The notes under the pieces are model-generated. The model saw only the letters and a program-made list of their open reading frames with translations, was not told the DNA's origin and did no database searches. From Corynebacterium glucuronolyticum DSM 44120 (lineage in GTDB: Bacteria > Actinomycetota > Actinomycetes > Mycobacteriales > Mycobacteriaceae), in contig NZ_CP047452.1 of the NCBI RefSeq assembly GCF_030440595.1, positions 2,802,770 to 2,866,769 on the forward strand: 64,000 bases of DNA. Direction: 5' to 3'. The stretch's first letter is position 1, and each line of letters starts with the position of its first letter. Shown piece by piece: positions 45,484 to 54,998 of the stretch. Position numbers and translations under genes: made by a program.

Positions 45484-46161
45484 TTAGTTCTCTCCGTATG
45501 GTGTGTGCGTCGACCAGAGTGGTGCGGTTCCGGGGAGGAGCCGCATGCATTCGCGCCAGATATCGGTGGTGCGTGGTGCGAAGATGAGGTCGGGGCGGGC
45601 ATCGGTGAGGCGGAAGTGGCCTTCTTCGATGCCGGTGCGTAGTGTGTCGAGCGGCATAAGGGTGGTGCCGATAAAGAAGCGTGCTTGGCCGATGGTGTCG
45701 ATGTAGTCGTCGGGGTCGGCCGTGAGCTGCAAGATTCCGACGCTGGGGCAGCGCTCTAAGGGGATACCAAACCCGCTACCGAACCCGTCATCAGAACCAG
45801 CAGACCCATCACCAATGCCGTCACCAATCCCGTCAGCAGTCCCGGAAGGCCCGCCAACACCAGCCCCCCCAAAAGCAGCCGCCGCAGCAATACCTATAAC
45901 GGAATTTGCATTACTCAGGCCGCCTTGAAAGAAGGCGTGTGGCTTCCCCGCCAGCGGCACCCATTTGTCAATCATCCCTTTTAGCGGGATATCCGTCATC
46001 CGCCCGAGCACAATAGTATGCGCGTTGCCGTCTTCGGTAAGCAGGATAAGTTGGACGGATCGTTGCAAAAAGCCGTATGTGTTCCCGGGCGCGGCGATGA
46101 TGAATCGCCCGGGCGCGATATCCATGGATGGCGTGGGATCCTCAAATGTGCCGTTTGTCAT
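45484..46161 (-). CDS. YqgE/AlgH family protein with glycine-rich insertion
   Basis: The roughly 225-residue protein has the family core (APGRFIIAAPGN, RSVQLILLTEDGNAH, IVLGR) and a C-terminal half with FFIGTTLMPLDTL. Between them (about 88-133) lies an unusual low-complexity insert, GGAGVGGPSGTADGIGDGIG and on. The family's function is unknown. ATG 46161 overlaps the pcnA stop (ATGA), and azlC starts 3 bases after its TAA, so pcnA-yqgE-azlC-azlD look cotranscribed. Confidence 0.85.
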   Translation of the reverse strand: MTNGTFEDPTPSMDIAPGRFIIAAPGNTYGFLQRSVQLILLTEDGNAHTIVLGRMTDIPLKGMIDKWVPLAGKPHAFFQGGLSNANSVIGIAAAAAFGGAGVGGPSGTADGIGDGIGDGSAGSDDGFGSGFGIPLERCPSVGILQLTADPDDYIDTIGQARFFIGTTLMPLDTLRTGIEEGHFRLTDARPDLIFAPRTTDIWRECMRLLPGTAPLWSTHTPYGEN

Positions 46162-47591
46162 TGTTGTTCCTTCCACCATTTCTTAAGGGCAGCGACGGCT
46201 TCGTCGTGCGGCAGCGGCCCCCGGTCGAGGCGTAGTTCCTTCATGAACGTCCATGCCTTTCCTACGGCGGGTCCGGGCGTGATCCCGAGGATTTCCATGA
46301 TTTCGTTGCCGTCGAGGTCGGGTCGCACGCGTGCGAGGTCTTCTTTTTCAGCCAGTTCCGCGATGCGTTGTTCGAGGTCGTCGTAGGCGCGTGAGATCCA
46401 CCTGGCCTTTTTCTTGTTTCTGGTGGTGGTGTCGGCGCGGACGAGTTTGTGTAGCCGTGGCAGCAACGAACCGGCGTCGGTGACGTAGCGCCGGACGGCG
46501 GAGTCTGTCCATTCTCCTTCGGGGAATCCATAAAAGCGCATGTGTAGGTAGATGAGTTGCGAGATGTCTTTTATGTCCTGTTTGGAGTATTTGAGGGCGC
46601 GTAGTCGTTTGCGCGCCATCTTTGCACCTACAACGTCGTGTTGATGGAATGTGACCTGTCCGTTGTCCAGGACGCGTTTGGTTTGTGGTTTGCCAATGTC
46701 GTGGAGGAGGGCGGCCCACCGGAGCACGAGGTCCGGTCCGTCTTCTTCTTGTTCCATGGCTTGGCGCAGCACGGTGAGTGAGTGTTGGTAGACGTCTTTG
46801 TGCTGGTTGTGCTCGTCGCCGAGGGCTTTGAGTGCGGAGATTTCGGGGAAGATCCGGTCCATGATTCCGGTTTCCACGAGGAGGTCGATGCCGCGCCAGG
46901 GGGCGGCCCCGCAGATGAGTTTGTCCAGTTCAGCTTGGATGCGTTCGCGGGTGATGCGGTCGATTTCGGCGGCCATGGTGGTCATCGCGTCGACGACCCG
47001 TGTGGCCACGTCGAATTCCAGCTGGGCTGCAAATCGTGCTGCTCGCAGCATCCTAAGTGGGTCGTCGCCGAAGGAGATTTCGGGTGCGTCGGGCGTGTCG
47101 ATGATCCTGTTTTGCAGCGCGGTGAGTCCGCCGAGCGGGTCGCAGAAGGTGTGATCGCCTGTGGGGGAGAGGGCGATGGCCATGGCGTTGATGGTGAAGT
47201 CGCGTCGCACGAGGTCGCCTTCGAGGGTGTCGCCGAATTTCACCACGGGGTTGCGTGAGTTGCCGTCGTAGGTGTCTGCTCTGAAGGTGGTGATTTCGAC
47301 TTGTTGCCCGTCTTTAGCTGCGGAGATGGTGCCGTATTCGATTCCTGTGTCCCAGACGGCGTCGGCCCATTCCGAGAGGATGTCGTGGGTGATGTCGGGC
47401 AGGGCGGAGGTGGTGAAGTCGAGGTCGCCGGCGAGTCTGCCGAGGAGGCTGTCGCGGACGGATCCGCCGACGAGGTACAGCTCCTCGCCGTGGCGGTTGA
47501 ATTCACCGGCGAGTGAGGTGAGGATTTCTTTGTACGGTTCCAGCTCAATCACTTCGCTAATGTTACCGGAGGTGGGTAACATCGGTTTCAT
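46158..47591 (-). CDS. pcnA: CCA tRNA nucleotidyltransferase / poly(A) polymerase family with HD domain
   Basis: The roughly 477-residue enzyme adds or repairs the tRNA 3' CCA end. The nucleotidyltransferase core has [15 protein letters not shown] and DLDFTTSA (metal-binding DxD), followed by [10 protein letters not shown] and [14 protein letters not shown]. The HD phosphohydrolase-like region contains HSLTVL and [10 protein letters not shown]. The frame opens at 47792, but its first 67 residues are an Arg-rich shadow of the divergent Nudix gene. ATG 47591 or 47582 are the likely starts. Confidence 0.92.
   Translation of the reverse strand: MKPMLPTSGNISEVIELEPYKEILTSLAGEFNRHGEELYLVGGSVRDSLLGRLAGDLDFTTSALPDITHDILSEWADAVWDTGIEYGTISAAKDGQQVEITTFRADTYDGNSRNPVVKFGDTLEGDLVRRDFTINAMAIALSPTGDHTFCDPLGGLTALQNRIIDTPDAPEISFGDDPLRMLRAARFAAQLEFDVATRVVDAMTTMAAEIDRITRERIQAELDKLICGAAPWRGIDLLVETGIMDRIFPEISALKALGDEHNQHKDVYQHSLTVLRQAMEQEEDGPDLVLRWAALLHDIGKPQTKRVLDNGQVTFHQHDVVGAKMARKRLRALKYSKQDIKDISQLIYLHMRFYGFPEGEWTDSAVRRYVTDAGSLLPRLHKLVRADTTTRNKKKARWISRAYDDLEQRIAELAEKEDLARVRPDLDGNEIMEILGITPGPAVGKAWTFMKELRLDRGPLPHDEAVAALKKWWKEQQ
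47577..47582 (+). promoter_or_regulatory. Putative -10 element of the Nudix gene (leaderless)
   Basis: TAACAT lies 7 nt before ATG 47590 and inside the N-terminal codons of divergent pcnA. Confidence 0.45.
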
Positions 47592-48219
47592 GACCGAGAA
47601 TGAGCCCCGTCGGCGGCGGCGTCGTCGTCGGCGTCCTCGCACGTCCCGGGCGACCCGCACGGCGCGTAATGCGAGGACTGCGAAGCGTACGCATAGTAGT
47701 AGGAAGCGTCGTCGTGGGCCGGTGTCGGTGGAGACGTCTGCTGGTGGGTTGGTGATTTCTGGTCTTCCGGAGGCCGTCGATGAACAAGGCAATGTTGATT
47801 TGAACGCTGTCTATGTTGCTTTGATTGGTCGTGTTGATCGTCGCGGTCGCCTCCTGTGGTCGATGCCCAAGGGCCACGTTGAGCCTGGTGAGGACCATCG
47901 TCACACGGCTGAGCGGGAGGTCTGGGAGGAAACGGGCATCGTCGGTGAGGTCTTTTCTGATCTCGGGACGATTGATTATTGGTTTATATCTGAGGGGCGT
48001 CGCGTCCACAAGACGGTCCATCATCATCTCCTGCGCTACGTCGATGGTGAGCTTAACGACGAAGACCCCGAGGTCACCGAGGTCGCCTGGGTCCCCGCCG
48101 CCCACCTCGTGGAGCGCCTCGCGTACTCCGACGAGCGCAAACTTGCACGCATCGCGCACGATACGTTGCCGGACCTCGCCCGCGCCGAGAAGCAGGCGGG
48201 GAGGGTCACGCCACGGTGA
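47590..48219 (+). CDS. Nudix hydrolase (MutT4-like) with Arg-rich N-terminus
   Basis: The 209-residue protein carries a complete Nudix box ([20 protein letters not shown] and TGI). It matches the Nudix gene found between pcnA and murJ in mycobacteria and corynebacteria (Rv3908 type). The first 45 residues are strikingly basic (nine Arg in a row), possibly for nucleic-acid or membrane binding. Substrate unknown. Its ATG shares the CATG with the pcnA start on the other strand. Its TGA overlaps the GTG of the next gene. Confidence 0.9.
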   Translation: MTENEPRRRRRRRRRPRTSRATRTARNARTAKRTHSSRKRRRGPVSVETSAGGLVISGLPEAVDEQGNVDLNAVYVALIGRVDRRGRLLWSMPKGHVEPGEDHRHTAEREVWEETGIVGEVFSDLGTIDYWFISEGRRVHKTVHHHLLRYVDGELNDEDPEVTEVAWVPAAHLVERLAYSDERKLARIAHDTLPDLARAEKQAGRVTPR

Positions 48220-50258
48220 GACGCGCCCTCGCAACCGCCCTCTGCGCCGCACTTCTCTGCTTTCCAAGCTTGTCGACGCCCGCCCGCGCCGCTCTTCCCG
48301 CCCCCGTAGCGCCCTCCCGCGAGGTCGTCGCCGAGCAGTGGGTGAACCCGATGCTCCGCGTCGGCGACACCGGCGCCGTGAAGCTCACCCAGCTCACCAC
48401 CACCGGCGGCACCGTCGTCGGCACGGTGGAAACCGCCACCGACGTTGAGCAGGTCCAGATCTTCACCGCCCCTCCTGTTGGCGATCTCCCCAGCGCCTTC
48501 AACCTCCTCGGCCTGAACCCGGAGGCCTACCCCCTCGCCGGCCCCATTTTCGCCCCTGGGGACTTCTCCTTTACCTACGATGAGCTCGGTCTCACCACCC
48601 CCGGCATCCACGCCGTCCTCGTCAGGGCAGGGGAGGAGACCACCCGCTTCCTCGTCTTCATCCCCTCCGATTCCACGGCTACCGCGCAAGCGGGAACCCT
48701 CATCTGGCCCCTCGCCGCCGATATCCCCCTCGTCCCCGGCGAGACGGGGACGGCACCGGAGCGCCCGGAACTCCTCCTAGCTAACGAGGGCTTCACCGCA
48801 GAAATCGAACCGGGCGGCCGCCTCGACCAGCTCGTGGACCTCTACCCGGGCGGCCACACGTGCCTCGCCATCGACCCGCAGCTCATCGATACCGTTTCCC
48901 GCATGGCGGGCGGCTACACCGTCACCGCCACCCGCGTCTCCTCCGTGGAGCCCACCGTCCGCCTACGCGAGCGCTGGACGGCGAAGAAGGAGGTCACCTC
49001 CACCCCAGGCCGCGGCGCGGAGGCCGCCCAGCGCTTCCTGGACAAGGTTGATGCCGTCTCCCACGGGGCGTGCGTCATCCCGCTGCCGTGGGCGGGTGCG
49101 GATCTGTCCGCAGCGTTGAAGGCGGGTGTCCTCCCCGAGGCGCTGGATTCCTCGGTGCTGGAGGAGGAGCTGAACACGCCGATTGCGAAGAATCTCATCA
49201 TTCCGTCGTCGGGTTATGTCACCCCGGAGGTGGCGGCGGCGCTTCCTGCGGGCACGGGCGCGATCACGGGGGATGCGTTGTCGGCGCAGCTTGCTATCGT
49301 GGGTGAGCATCCGTTGACGGTGGGGTATTCGGATCCGTTGACGCGTTTCGATTACCGCCTGGATACCCCGGCCGCCCGGCGCGCCTCCGCCGTCGCGGCA
49401 GTACAATTCACGCGCGCCCAAGCGAGCGCCCAAGCCAACGCCCAAGCGCGCAACGCAACACCAGAGCAAGCAGCAGACCAAGCAGACCAAGCACACACCC
49501 CACCCATCATCCTCCCACCCCGCCTCTGGTCAGCCGAGGACGCGGCGGCGATCTCCCGGGCCGCAGGCCCGAGCGCCCAGCTCCATGTCGCGCCCTATAC
49601 CCCCGGGCAGCCGCTTGTTGATCCGACGGCGCTCACCGACGTGGAGGTGACCAACGCGGCGCAGCAGCAGCGCTACGTGGGTGACCTCAATAACCTCATG
49701 GTGGAGGACCCGAATATCGCGTTGTCGCCGGAGGAGTTCACTGCGCCGGTGCGCACGTCGATTGCGGAGTCGCTGAGTTTGTATAAGCGGCGTGCATTGG
49801 ACCTGTATGAGCGGACGACGGAGGAGACGCGCCGCAAGCTGGATAAGAACCGGGATTTGATCCAGGCGTTGCGGGCGTCGGTGCGCCTCATGCCGCCGGG
49901 GAACGTCTACACGCGGACGTCGAATAGCTCTCCTGTGGTGATTGTGGCGCAGAATGGTTTGCCGTTGCCTGTGGAGGCGACGATCCAGGCGGAGTCGTCG
50001 GAGGCGCGGGTGACACCGCCGGGGGCGTTGAAGATTCCGGCGCAGGGGTCGATTACGACTCAGGTGACGGCGGATGTGCCGCGGGCGCAGGAGACGGCAT
50101 CGATGCGGTTGTGGCTGGCTAATGACACGGGCGCGCCGATTAGTGACCCGGTGAGTCTGACCGTTCAGACGAAGGGTTCGAACTGGTGGGCGTGGTTAAT
50201 CGCCGGTCTCCTCGTGGTCTTCTTCGTGGTTCGTCTGGCGTTGCGGCGCAAACATTAG
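48216..50258 (+). CDS. DUF6049 family secreted/membrane-anchored protein
   Basis: The 680-residue protein has a signal peptide (about 1-25, ending ARA), a long extracytoplasmic region and a C-terminal TM helix ([21 protein letters not shown]), with RRKH at the cytoplasmic end. It occupies the position of Rv3909 between Nudix and murJ genes. A Q/A-rich low-complexity insert ([20 protein letters not shown], about 395-420) has different codon use from its neighbourhood. Function unknown; linkage suggests wall assembly. Confidence 0.85.
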   Translation: MRRALATALCAALLCFPSLSTPARAALPAPVAPSREVVAEQWVNPMLRVGDTGAVKLTQLTTTGGTVVGTVETATDVEQVQIFTAPPVGDLPSAFNLLGLNPEAYPLAGPIFAPGDFSFTYDELGLTTPGIHAVLVRAGEETTRFLVFIPSDSTATAQAGTLIWPLAADIPLVPGETGTAPERPELLLANEGFTAEIEPGGRLDQLVDLYPGGHTCLAIDPQLIDTVSRMAGGYTVTATRVSSVEPTVRLRERWTAKKEVTSTPGRGAEAAQRFLDKVDAVSHGACVIPLPWAGADLSAALKAGVLPEALDSSVLEEELNTPIAKNLIIPSSGYVTPEVAAALPAGTGAITGDALSAQLAIVGEHPLTVGYSDPLTRFDYRLDTPAARRASAVAAVQFTRAQASAQANAQARNATPEQAADQADQAHTPPIILPPRLWSAEDAAAISRAAGPSAQLHVAPYTPGQPLVDPTALTDVEVTNAAQQQRYVGDLNNLMVEDPNIALSPEEFTAPVRTSIAESLSLYKRRALDLYERTTEETRRKLDKNRDLIQALRASVRLMPPGNVYTRTSNSSPVVIVAQNGLPLPVEATIQAESSEARVTPPGALKIPAQGSITTQVTADVPRAQETASMRLWLANDTGAPISDPVSLTVQTKGSNWWAWLIAGLLVVFFVVRLALRRKH

Positions 50259-50281
50259 TAGGAGTTTTGCGCCTGGCCTTT

Positions 50282-50287
50282 TAGAAT
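50282..50287 (+). promoter_or_regulatory. Putative -10 element of murJ (leaderless)
   Basis: TAGAAT lies exactly 7 nt before GTG 50295. The earlier ATG (50286) overlaps this element and so is probably not the start. Confidence 0.45.
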
Positions 50288-50294
50288 GGCTTAC

Positions 50295-52811
50295 GTGTCT
50301 GATAATCAAGGAGCAAGAAGGCGTATCGTTGCGCCGACGCCACCCGCGCCGGTCCCGTCGCTCGGAGCACCAAGCGGCGACCCCAACGGTGCACCAATAA
50401 ACGGTGCACCAATAAACGGTGCACCGCAAAACGGCGCCCCAAACGCGAAACAGGCAACCCCCGAAAGCACCAAAGACGCAGGCCAGCAGGCCTCCGACGC
50501 CGACGTCGTCCGCTCAACGGGCTCGATGGCGATCGCCACCCTCATCTCCCGCATGACGGGATTCCTCCGCAACCTGGCTATCACGGCCACTCTAGGCGCG
50601 GCCGTCGCCTCCACCTTCAACGCGGCGAACGTCCTGCCCAACCTGATCACCGAGATCGTCCTCGGTGCGGTGCTGACGGCTCTGGTCGTCCCGGTCCTCG
50701 TGCGCGCCCAAAAGGAGGACGCGGACGGCGGCGCGGAGTTCATCCGTCGCCTCGCCACCCTCACGTTCTCCCTGCTCGCGGTGGTTACCGTCCTCGCCAC
50801 GCTCGGCTCCCCACTCCTGACCTTCCTGTTGCTTGGCGACGGCAAAGCCAACACCGCCCAAGCCACCTCCTTTGCGTATCTCCTCCTCCCGCAGATCTTC
50901 TTCTACGGCGTCTTCGCCCTCTTCATGGCGATCTGCAACACCCGCGGGGTGTTCAAGCCGGGCGCCTGGGCCCCGGTCCTCAATAACGTGGTGTGTCTTG
51001 CCACCTTCGCCCTGTATTGGCTGATCCCCGGCGATCTCGCCCCCGATGAGGTGGGTATTTTCAACCCCCGCATTGCGCTGCTGGGCCTCGGCACCACCCT
51101 CGGCGTCGTCGTCCAGACGCTCATCATGCTCCCGGCGCTGAAAAAGCTGAACATCAACCTCAAGCCGCTGTGGGGCCTGGATGCCCGCCTGAAGCAGTTC
51201 GGCGGCATGGCCATGGCGATCGTCGTCTACGTGGCGATTTCCCAGATCGGCTACTTCGTCACCATCAACATCGCCGCCGCCGCGGATGCCGCCGCTCCGA
51301 ACATCTACATGCAGGCCTGGCTCCTCCTCCAGATGCCCTACGGCATCATCGGCGTCACGCTGCTCACCGCCATCATGCCGCGCCTGTCCCGCAACGCCGC
51401 CGAGGGCGACGATGAGGCGGTGGTCGCGGACCTTACCCTCGCCACCCGCCTGACTTTTATGGCGCTCATCCCCGTCGTTATCTTCATGACGTTCTTTGGC
51501 CCCTACATGGGCCGTGGCCTCTTCGGGTACCTGAACATGGACACGGAGTCGGCGAACCTCATCGGCATCACGCTGGCCGCCAGTGCCTTCACCCTCCTTC
51601 CGTACGCCGCGGTCCTGCTTCACCTGCGCGTCTTCTACGCCCGCGAGGAGGCCTGGACGCCGACGTACATCATCGCCGGCATCACGATCACCAAAATCGC
51701 CCTCTCCATGCTCGCCCCGGTGGTCGCAAGCTCCACCCGCAACGTCGTTGTCCTCCTCGGTGCCGCCAACGGTTTCGGTTTCCTCGCCGGCGCGATCATC
51801 GGCACGGTGTTGCTGCGCCGCAAGCTCGGTCACCTGGGCAACAAGGCGATCCTCAAGGCCAGCGCGTCCGCGCTCGGCGCGTCGCTCGTCGGCATCGCCG
51901 TCGCTTTCGGCATCGATTACCTCCTCCTGGAGCGCGTCCCTGTGGATGGCTCCCTCTGGTTCCTCATCCGCACGGGCATCTCCGGCATCATCTTCCTGGC
52001 CGTCACCGGTGTCATCATGTACAAGGCGGATCCGAGCTTCATCCAGCGCCTCACGCGCCGCGGTTCGGATACGGACATCGTCGATACGATGGGTGCGCTC
52101 CCGCCGATGAGCGCTGGTGAGGTGCGTCGCCCGCGCCTCGTCCCGGGCGCCCCGATCCTCTCCGGTCGCTTCCGTCTGCTGCGCTCCTACGGCGGCTGGC
52201 CGGGTGCCTCCCTCTGGATGGCCCTGGACACGGAAAACGATGCGCCTGTGTCCCTCACCTTCACGGATCGGCCGACGTCCGCGCCGGGCAAGGTCGTCGG
52301 TTACCGTTACGGTTCCCTTATCATCAACAATTGGGTAAAGGGAAAGTCCCTGGATGAGGCCCACCTCGACGCGGAGCAGGCGGCACGGGCCGCCGCCGAG
52401 GTCGCCTCCCTCGAGGGGGTTCATTCCACGGATCAGCTGCGCATCGCTACGGATGGTTCGGTGCACAACGCGTTCCCCATCGCGGGGCTCACCTCGAATT
52501 CCCGCGCCCTCGTCGCCTCCGCTCTCGATCGTTTGCTTGCCGACGCCCCCATCCCACCGTGGCTCTCCACCCTCCGTCAGGAGCTTGCCGACGCCTCCGG
52601 CCGCCCCGTCGAGGACATCGCCCGCGACCTCACCGAAGGTTCGGAGACCTTTGCTGTCACCAACGAGTTCGTCCCCGCACCCCCGGAGCACGTCGGCTTC
52701 GGCGCCCGCGATTTCTCCGCGATGGGCAAGGTCATCGTCGTCGCCGCCATCATCGGCATCCTCGTCCTCATCGCCTCCCTGACGATGTTCCTCGTCAGCG
52801 TCATGACCTAA
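50295..52811 (+). CDS. murJ: Lipid II flippase MurJ (MviN) with C-terminal pseudokinase-like domain
   Basis: The roughly 838-residue protein has a disordered N-terminal stretch with NGAPI repeats and then a 14-TM MurJ core (about 75-590; TLISRMTGFLRN, NLITEIVLGAVLTALVVPVL). A cytoplasmic domain (about 610-800) starts ILSGRFRLLRSYGGWPGASLWMALD, reminiscent of a kinase fold without catalytic motifs, as in the mycobacterial homologue. A final TM helix (about 815-836) follows. It exports lipid-linked peptidoglycan precursor. The position before sigM is conserved in the group. Confidence 0.93.
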   Translation: MSDNQGARRRIVAPTPPAPVPSLGAPSGDPNGAPINGAPINGAPQNGAPNAKQATPESTKDAGQQASDADVVRSTGSMAIATLISRMTGFLRNLAITATLGAAVASTFNAANVLPNLITEIVLGAVLTALVVPVLVRAQKEDADGGAEFIRRLATLTFSLLAVVTVLATLGSPLLTFLLLGDGKANTAQATSFAYLLLPQIFFYGVFALFMAICNTRGVFKPGAWAPVLNNVVCLATFALYWLIPGDLAPDEVGIFNPRIALLGLGTTLGVVVQTLIMLPALKKLNINLKPLWGLDARLKQFGGMAMAIVVYVAISQIGYFVTINIAAAADAAAPNIYMQAWLLLQMPYGIIGVTLLTAIMPRLSRNAAEGDDEAVVADLTLATRLTFMALIPVVIFMTFFGPYMGRGLFGYLNMDTESANLIGITLAASAFTLLPYAAVLLHLRVFYAREEAWTPTYIIAGITITKIALSMLAPVVASSTRNVVVLLGAANGFGFLAGAIIGTVLLRRKLGHLGNKAILKASASALGASLVGIAVAFGIDYLLLERVPVDGSLWFLIRTGISGIIFLAVTGVIMYKADPSFIQRLTRRGSDTDIVDTMGALPPMSAGEVRRPRLVPGAPILSGRFRLLRSYGGWPGASLWMALDTENDAPVSLTFTDRPTSAPGKVVGYRYGSLIINNWVKGKSLDEAHLDAEQAARAAAEVASLEGVHSTDQLRIATDGSVHNAFPIAGLTSNSRALVASALDRLLADAPIPPWLSTLRQELADASGRPVEDIARDLTEGSETFAVTNEFVPAPPEHVGFGARDFSAMGKVIVVAAIIGILVLIASLTMFLVSVMT

Positions 52812-52948
52812 AACGCGCGCGCTCCTTTTCCCCGCGCGCGTTCCTTTTCCACGCGTGCGCGAGGTACGAGCGCACGAGGTACGAGCGCGCGCCAAACGCG
52901 TGTGTCGCGCCTGGCCTGGCACCAGCGGGCATCCTGGGCCACACTGGG

Positions 52949-52967
52949 TGGTGAAACCATTTCACCA
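52949..52967. promoter_or_regulatory. Inverted repeat upstream of sigM
   Basis: TGGTGAAA-CCA-TTTCACCA, 8-bp arms with a 3-nt spacer, 23 bases before the sigM start. It could be an operator or part of a promoter; the regulator is unknown. Confidence 0.5.
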
Positions 52968-52989
52968 ACTACATACGGGGGAAAATCCA

Positions 52990-53550
52990 ATGGGGGATTT
53001 CGATCTGATCACGCTGTATCTTGCTGGGGATTCGCGGGCTTTTTCTAGCCTCGCCCAGCGCTATATGCCTTATATTCTGCGCATCGCCCGCCGCCATGCG
53101 CACAACGATTACGATGCCTGGGACATCACGCAGGAGGCGCTGCTCAAGGCCAGCCAGCGCCTCCACAGGTTCCGGCGGGAGTGTTCCTTTTCCACCTGGC
53201 TGTATCGCCTCGTCGCCAACGCCAGCTACGATTTCTACCGCCCGCTCGTCGCCCGGGAGCTCCCGCTCATTGACGCAGACGCCGGCTACGAGCGGTGCCT
53301 GTCCTACCGTCACGTGGAGGCGTACGAGCCGCTCCTGTGGATCGGGGAGGCGCTCAACAAGCTGCCGGAGGATCAGCGGGAGGCCATCTTCATCACCGAT
53401 ATCCTCGGCTTCCCTGTCGACGAAGCCGCCGACCGCCTGGGCTGCGCGCCGGGCACCATCAAATCGCGTCGCGGCCGCGCCCGTGTGGAACTTCGCAAAA
53501 TCCTCGGCCTCCAGACGGACGCGTCAGCGGCCGCGCAAGCGGTGGCATAA
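52990..53550 (+). CDS. sigM: ECF RNA polymerase sigma factor SigM-like
   Basis: The 186-residue ECF factor has region 2 (YMPYILRIARRHAHNDYDAWDITQEALLKASQ, about 25-57, including the DAWDITQE core-binding helix) and region 4 (LPEDQREAIFITDILGFPVDEAADRLGCAPGTIKSRRGRARVELR). Between murJ and trxB this is the SigM position, which in corynebacteria governs disulfide-stress genes. GGGGGA lies 8 nt before ATG 52990. The upstream in-frame ATG at 52855 would add an unrelated extension. No anti-sigma gene follows it. Confidence 0.9.
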   Translation: MGDFDLITLYLAGDSRAFSSLAQRYMPYILRIARRHAHNDYDAWDITQEALLKASQRLHRFRRECSFSTWLYRLVANASYDFYRPLVARELPLIDADAGYERCLSYRHVEAYEPLLWIGEALNKLPEDQREAIFITDILGFPVDEAADRLGCAPGTIKSRRGRARVELRKILGLQTDASAAAQAVA

Positions 53551-53631
53551 AGACACCCGTTAGACTGTTGGAGGTTACAAATAACCCGTAACAACGAAAC
53601 CCGTAAAACCCGAAAAAGGAGTGCACGTACC

Positions 53632-54639
53632 GTGGCCGCTGATAACTTTGCTCTAAACATCCCGGGTATGTCCGGCGTGAACCTCGTCTCCGCCGGCGAA
53701 TCCCAGGAGGAGACGGTCCACGAGGATGTCCACGATGTAATCATCATCGGCTCGGGCCCCGCCGGCTACACGGCGGCCGTCTACACCGCCCGCGCGGAGC
53801 TGAAACCCCTCGTCTTCGAGGGCATCGAGGCCGGTGGCCTGCTGGCCACCACCACGGAGGTGGAGAACTTCCCCGGCTTCCCGGAGGGTGTCGATGGCCC
53901 GGAGCTCATGGAGCAGATGCGTGACCAGGCGGAGCGCTTCGGCGCGGATCTCCGCATGGAGTACGTGGATAAGGTCGATCTCACCTCCAGCCCCAAGAAG
54001 GTCTACGTCGGCAGCGATGTCTACCAGGCCAAGACGATCATCCTCGCCACGGGTGCCGCCCCGCGTTACCTCGGCATCGAGGGGGAGGAGCGCCTCAAGG
54101 GCCACGGTGTCTCGGCGTGTGCCACCTGCGATGGTTTCTTCTTCAAGGATAAAAAGATCGCGGTCGTCGGCGGCGGCGATTCGGCGATGGAGGAGGCGAC
54201 GTTCCTCGCCCGCTTCGGCTCCGAGGTGACGATCATCCACCGCCGCGATGAGTTCCGCGCCTCGGCGATCATGTTGGAGCGCGCCACGTCCAATGAGAAG
54301 ATCCGTTTCATCACCAATGCCCAGGTCACCGAGGTCATCGGCGAGGACAAGGTGGAGGCCCTCAGGCTCACCGTCGCAGGGGAGGAGCAGACCATCCCCA
54401 TGGACGCGATGTTCCTCGCCATCGGCCACCAGCCCAATTCGGGTTTCCTAAATGGCCAGGTAGACACGGATCCGAAGGGTTATGTCACGGTCCAGGAGCC
54501 CTCCACCCAGACCTCCGTCGAGGGTGTCTTCGCCGCCGGTGACCTCGTGGATTCCCATTACCAGCAGGCGATCACGGCGGCGGGTTCCGGCTGCCGCGCC
54601 GCCCTCGACGCTGAGCACTACCTACAGGCTCTCCAGTAG
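53632..54639 (+). CDS. trxB: Thioredoxin reductase
   Basis: The 335-residue flavoprotein transfers electrons from NADPH to thioredoxin. The FAD-binding motif is [10 protein letters not shown] (about 40-49), the redox motif is CATC (Cys163-Cys166) and the NADPH site is [14 protein letters not shown]. The C-terminal FAD site ends [10 protein letters not shown]. It opens at GTG 53632 with GGAG upstream, giving an N-terminal extension of about 33 residues; ATG 53668 is an alternative. It is followed 10 bases later by trxA. Confidence 0.96.
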   Translation: MAADNFALNIPGMSGVNLVSAGESQEETVHEDVHDVIIIGSGPAGYTAAVYTARAELKPLVFEGIEAGGLLATTTEVENFPGFPEGVDGPELMEQMRDQAERFGADLRMEYVDKVDLTSSPKKVYVGSDVYQAKTIILATGAAPRYLGIEGEERLKGHGVSACATCDGFFFKDKKIAVVGGGDSAMEEATFLARFGSEVTIIHRRDEFRASAIMLERATSNEKIRFITNAQVTEVIGEDKVEALRLTVAGEEQTIPMDAMFLAIGHQPNSGFLNGQVDTDPKGYVTVQEPSTQTSVEGVFAAGDLVDSHYQQAITAAGSGCRAALDAEHYLQALQ

Positions 54640-54642
54640 GCT
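54637..54642 (+). promoter_or_regulatory. Putative -10 element of trxA (leaderless)
   Basis: TAGGCT, overlapping the trxB stop, lies 7 nt before ATG 54650. trxA may thus have its own promoter as well as read-through. Confidence 0.4.
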
Positions 54643-54649
54643 TGGGCTC

Positions 54650-54961
54650 ATGATTGAACTTACGGAAGCTACTTTCGATGAGGTCACCCTGACCTCCGAC
54701 GTCCCGGTGCTTGTTGATTTCTGGGCCAGCTGGTGTGGCCCCTGCAAGAAGCTCACGCCGATCCTCGAGGACATCGCCGAGGAGGTCGGTGACAACGCAA
54801 TCGTCGCCTCCGTCAACGTCGATGAGGAGCGCGGTCTTGCCGCCCAGCACCAGATCATGGCCGTCCCCACGGTGATGATCTTCGCGGGCGGCAAGAAGGT
54901 GGAGGAGTTTTCTGGTGTGCGTCCGGCGCAGCAGATTCTCGCCTTGCTGGAAAGCTACTAA
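54650..54961 (+). CDS. trxA: Thioredoxin
   Basis: The 103-residue canonical thioredoxin has WCGPCKK (Cys29-Cys32) and cis-Pro in AVPTVMIF. Its location directly behind trxB and sigM marks it as the main thioredoxin of the disulfide-stress system. The longer open frame from 54482 runs inside trxB and is rejected. Confidence 0.96.
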   Translation: MIELTEATFDEVTLTSDVPVLVDFWASWCGPCKKLTPILEDIAEEVGDNAIVASVNVDEERGLAAQHQIMAVPTVMIFAGGKKVEEFSGVRPAQQILALLESY

Positions 54962-54998
54962 GATAGGAGGGTGACTTTGTTAGAGAAGGGACGTGGTG

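Noticed and set aside
45484..45550. Longer start for azlC at 45550
   Set aside because: The extension reads through the yqgE 3' end; ATG 45481 has a good RBS and gives the normal family N-terminus.
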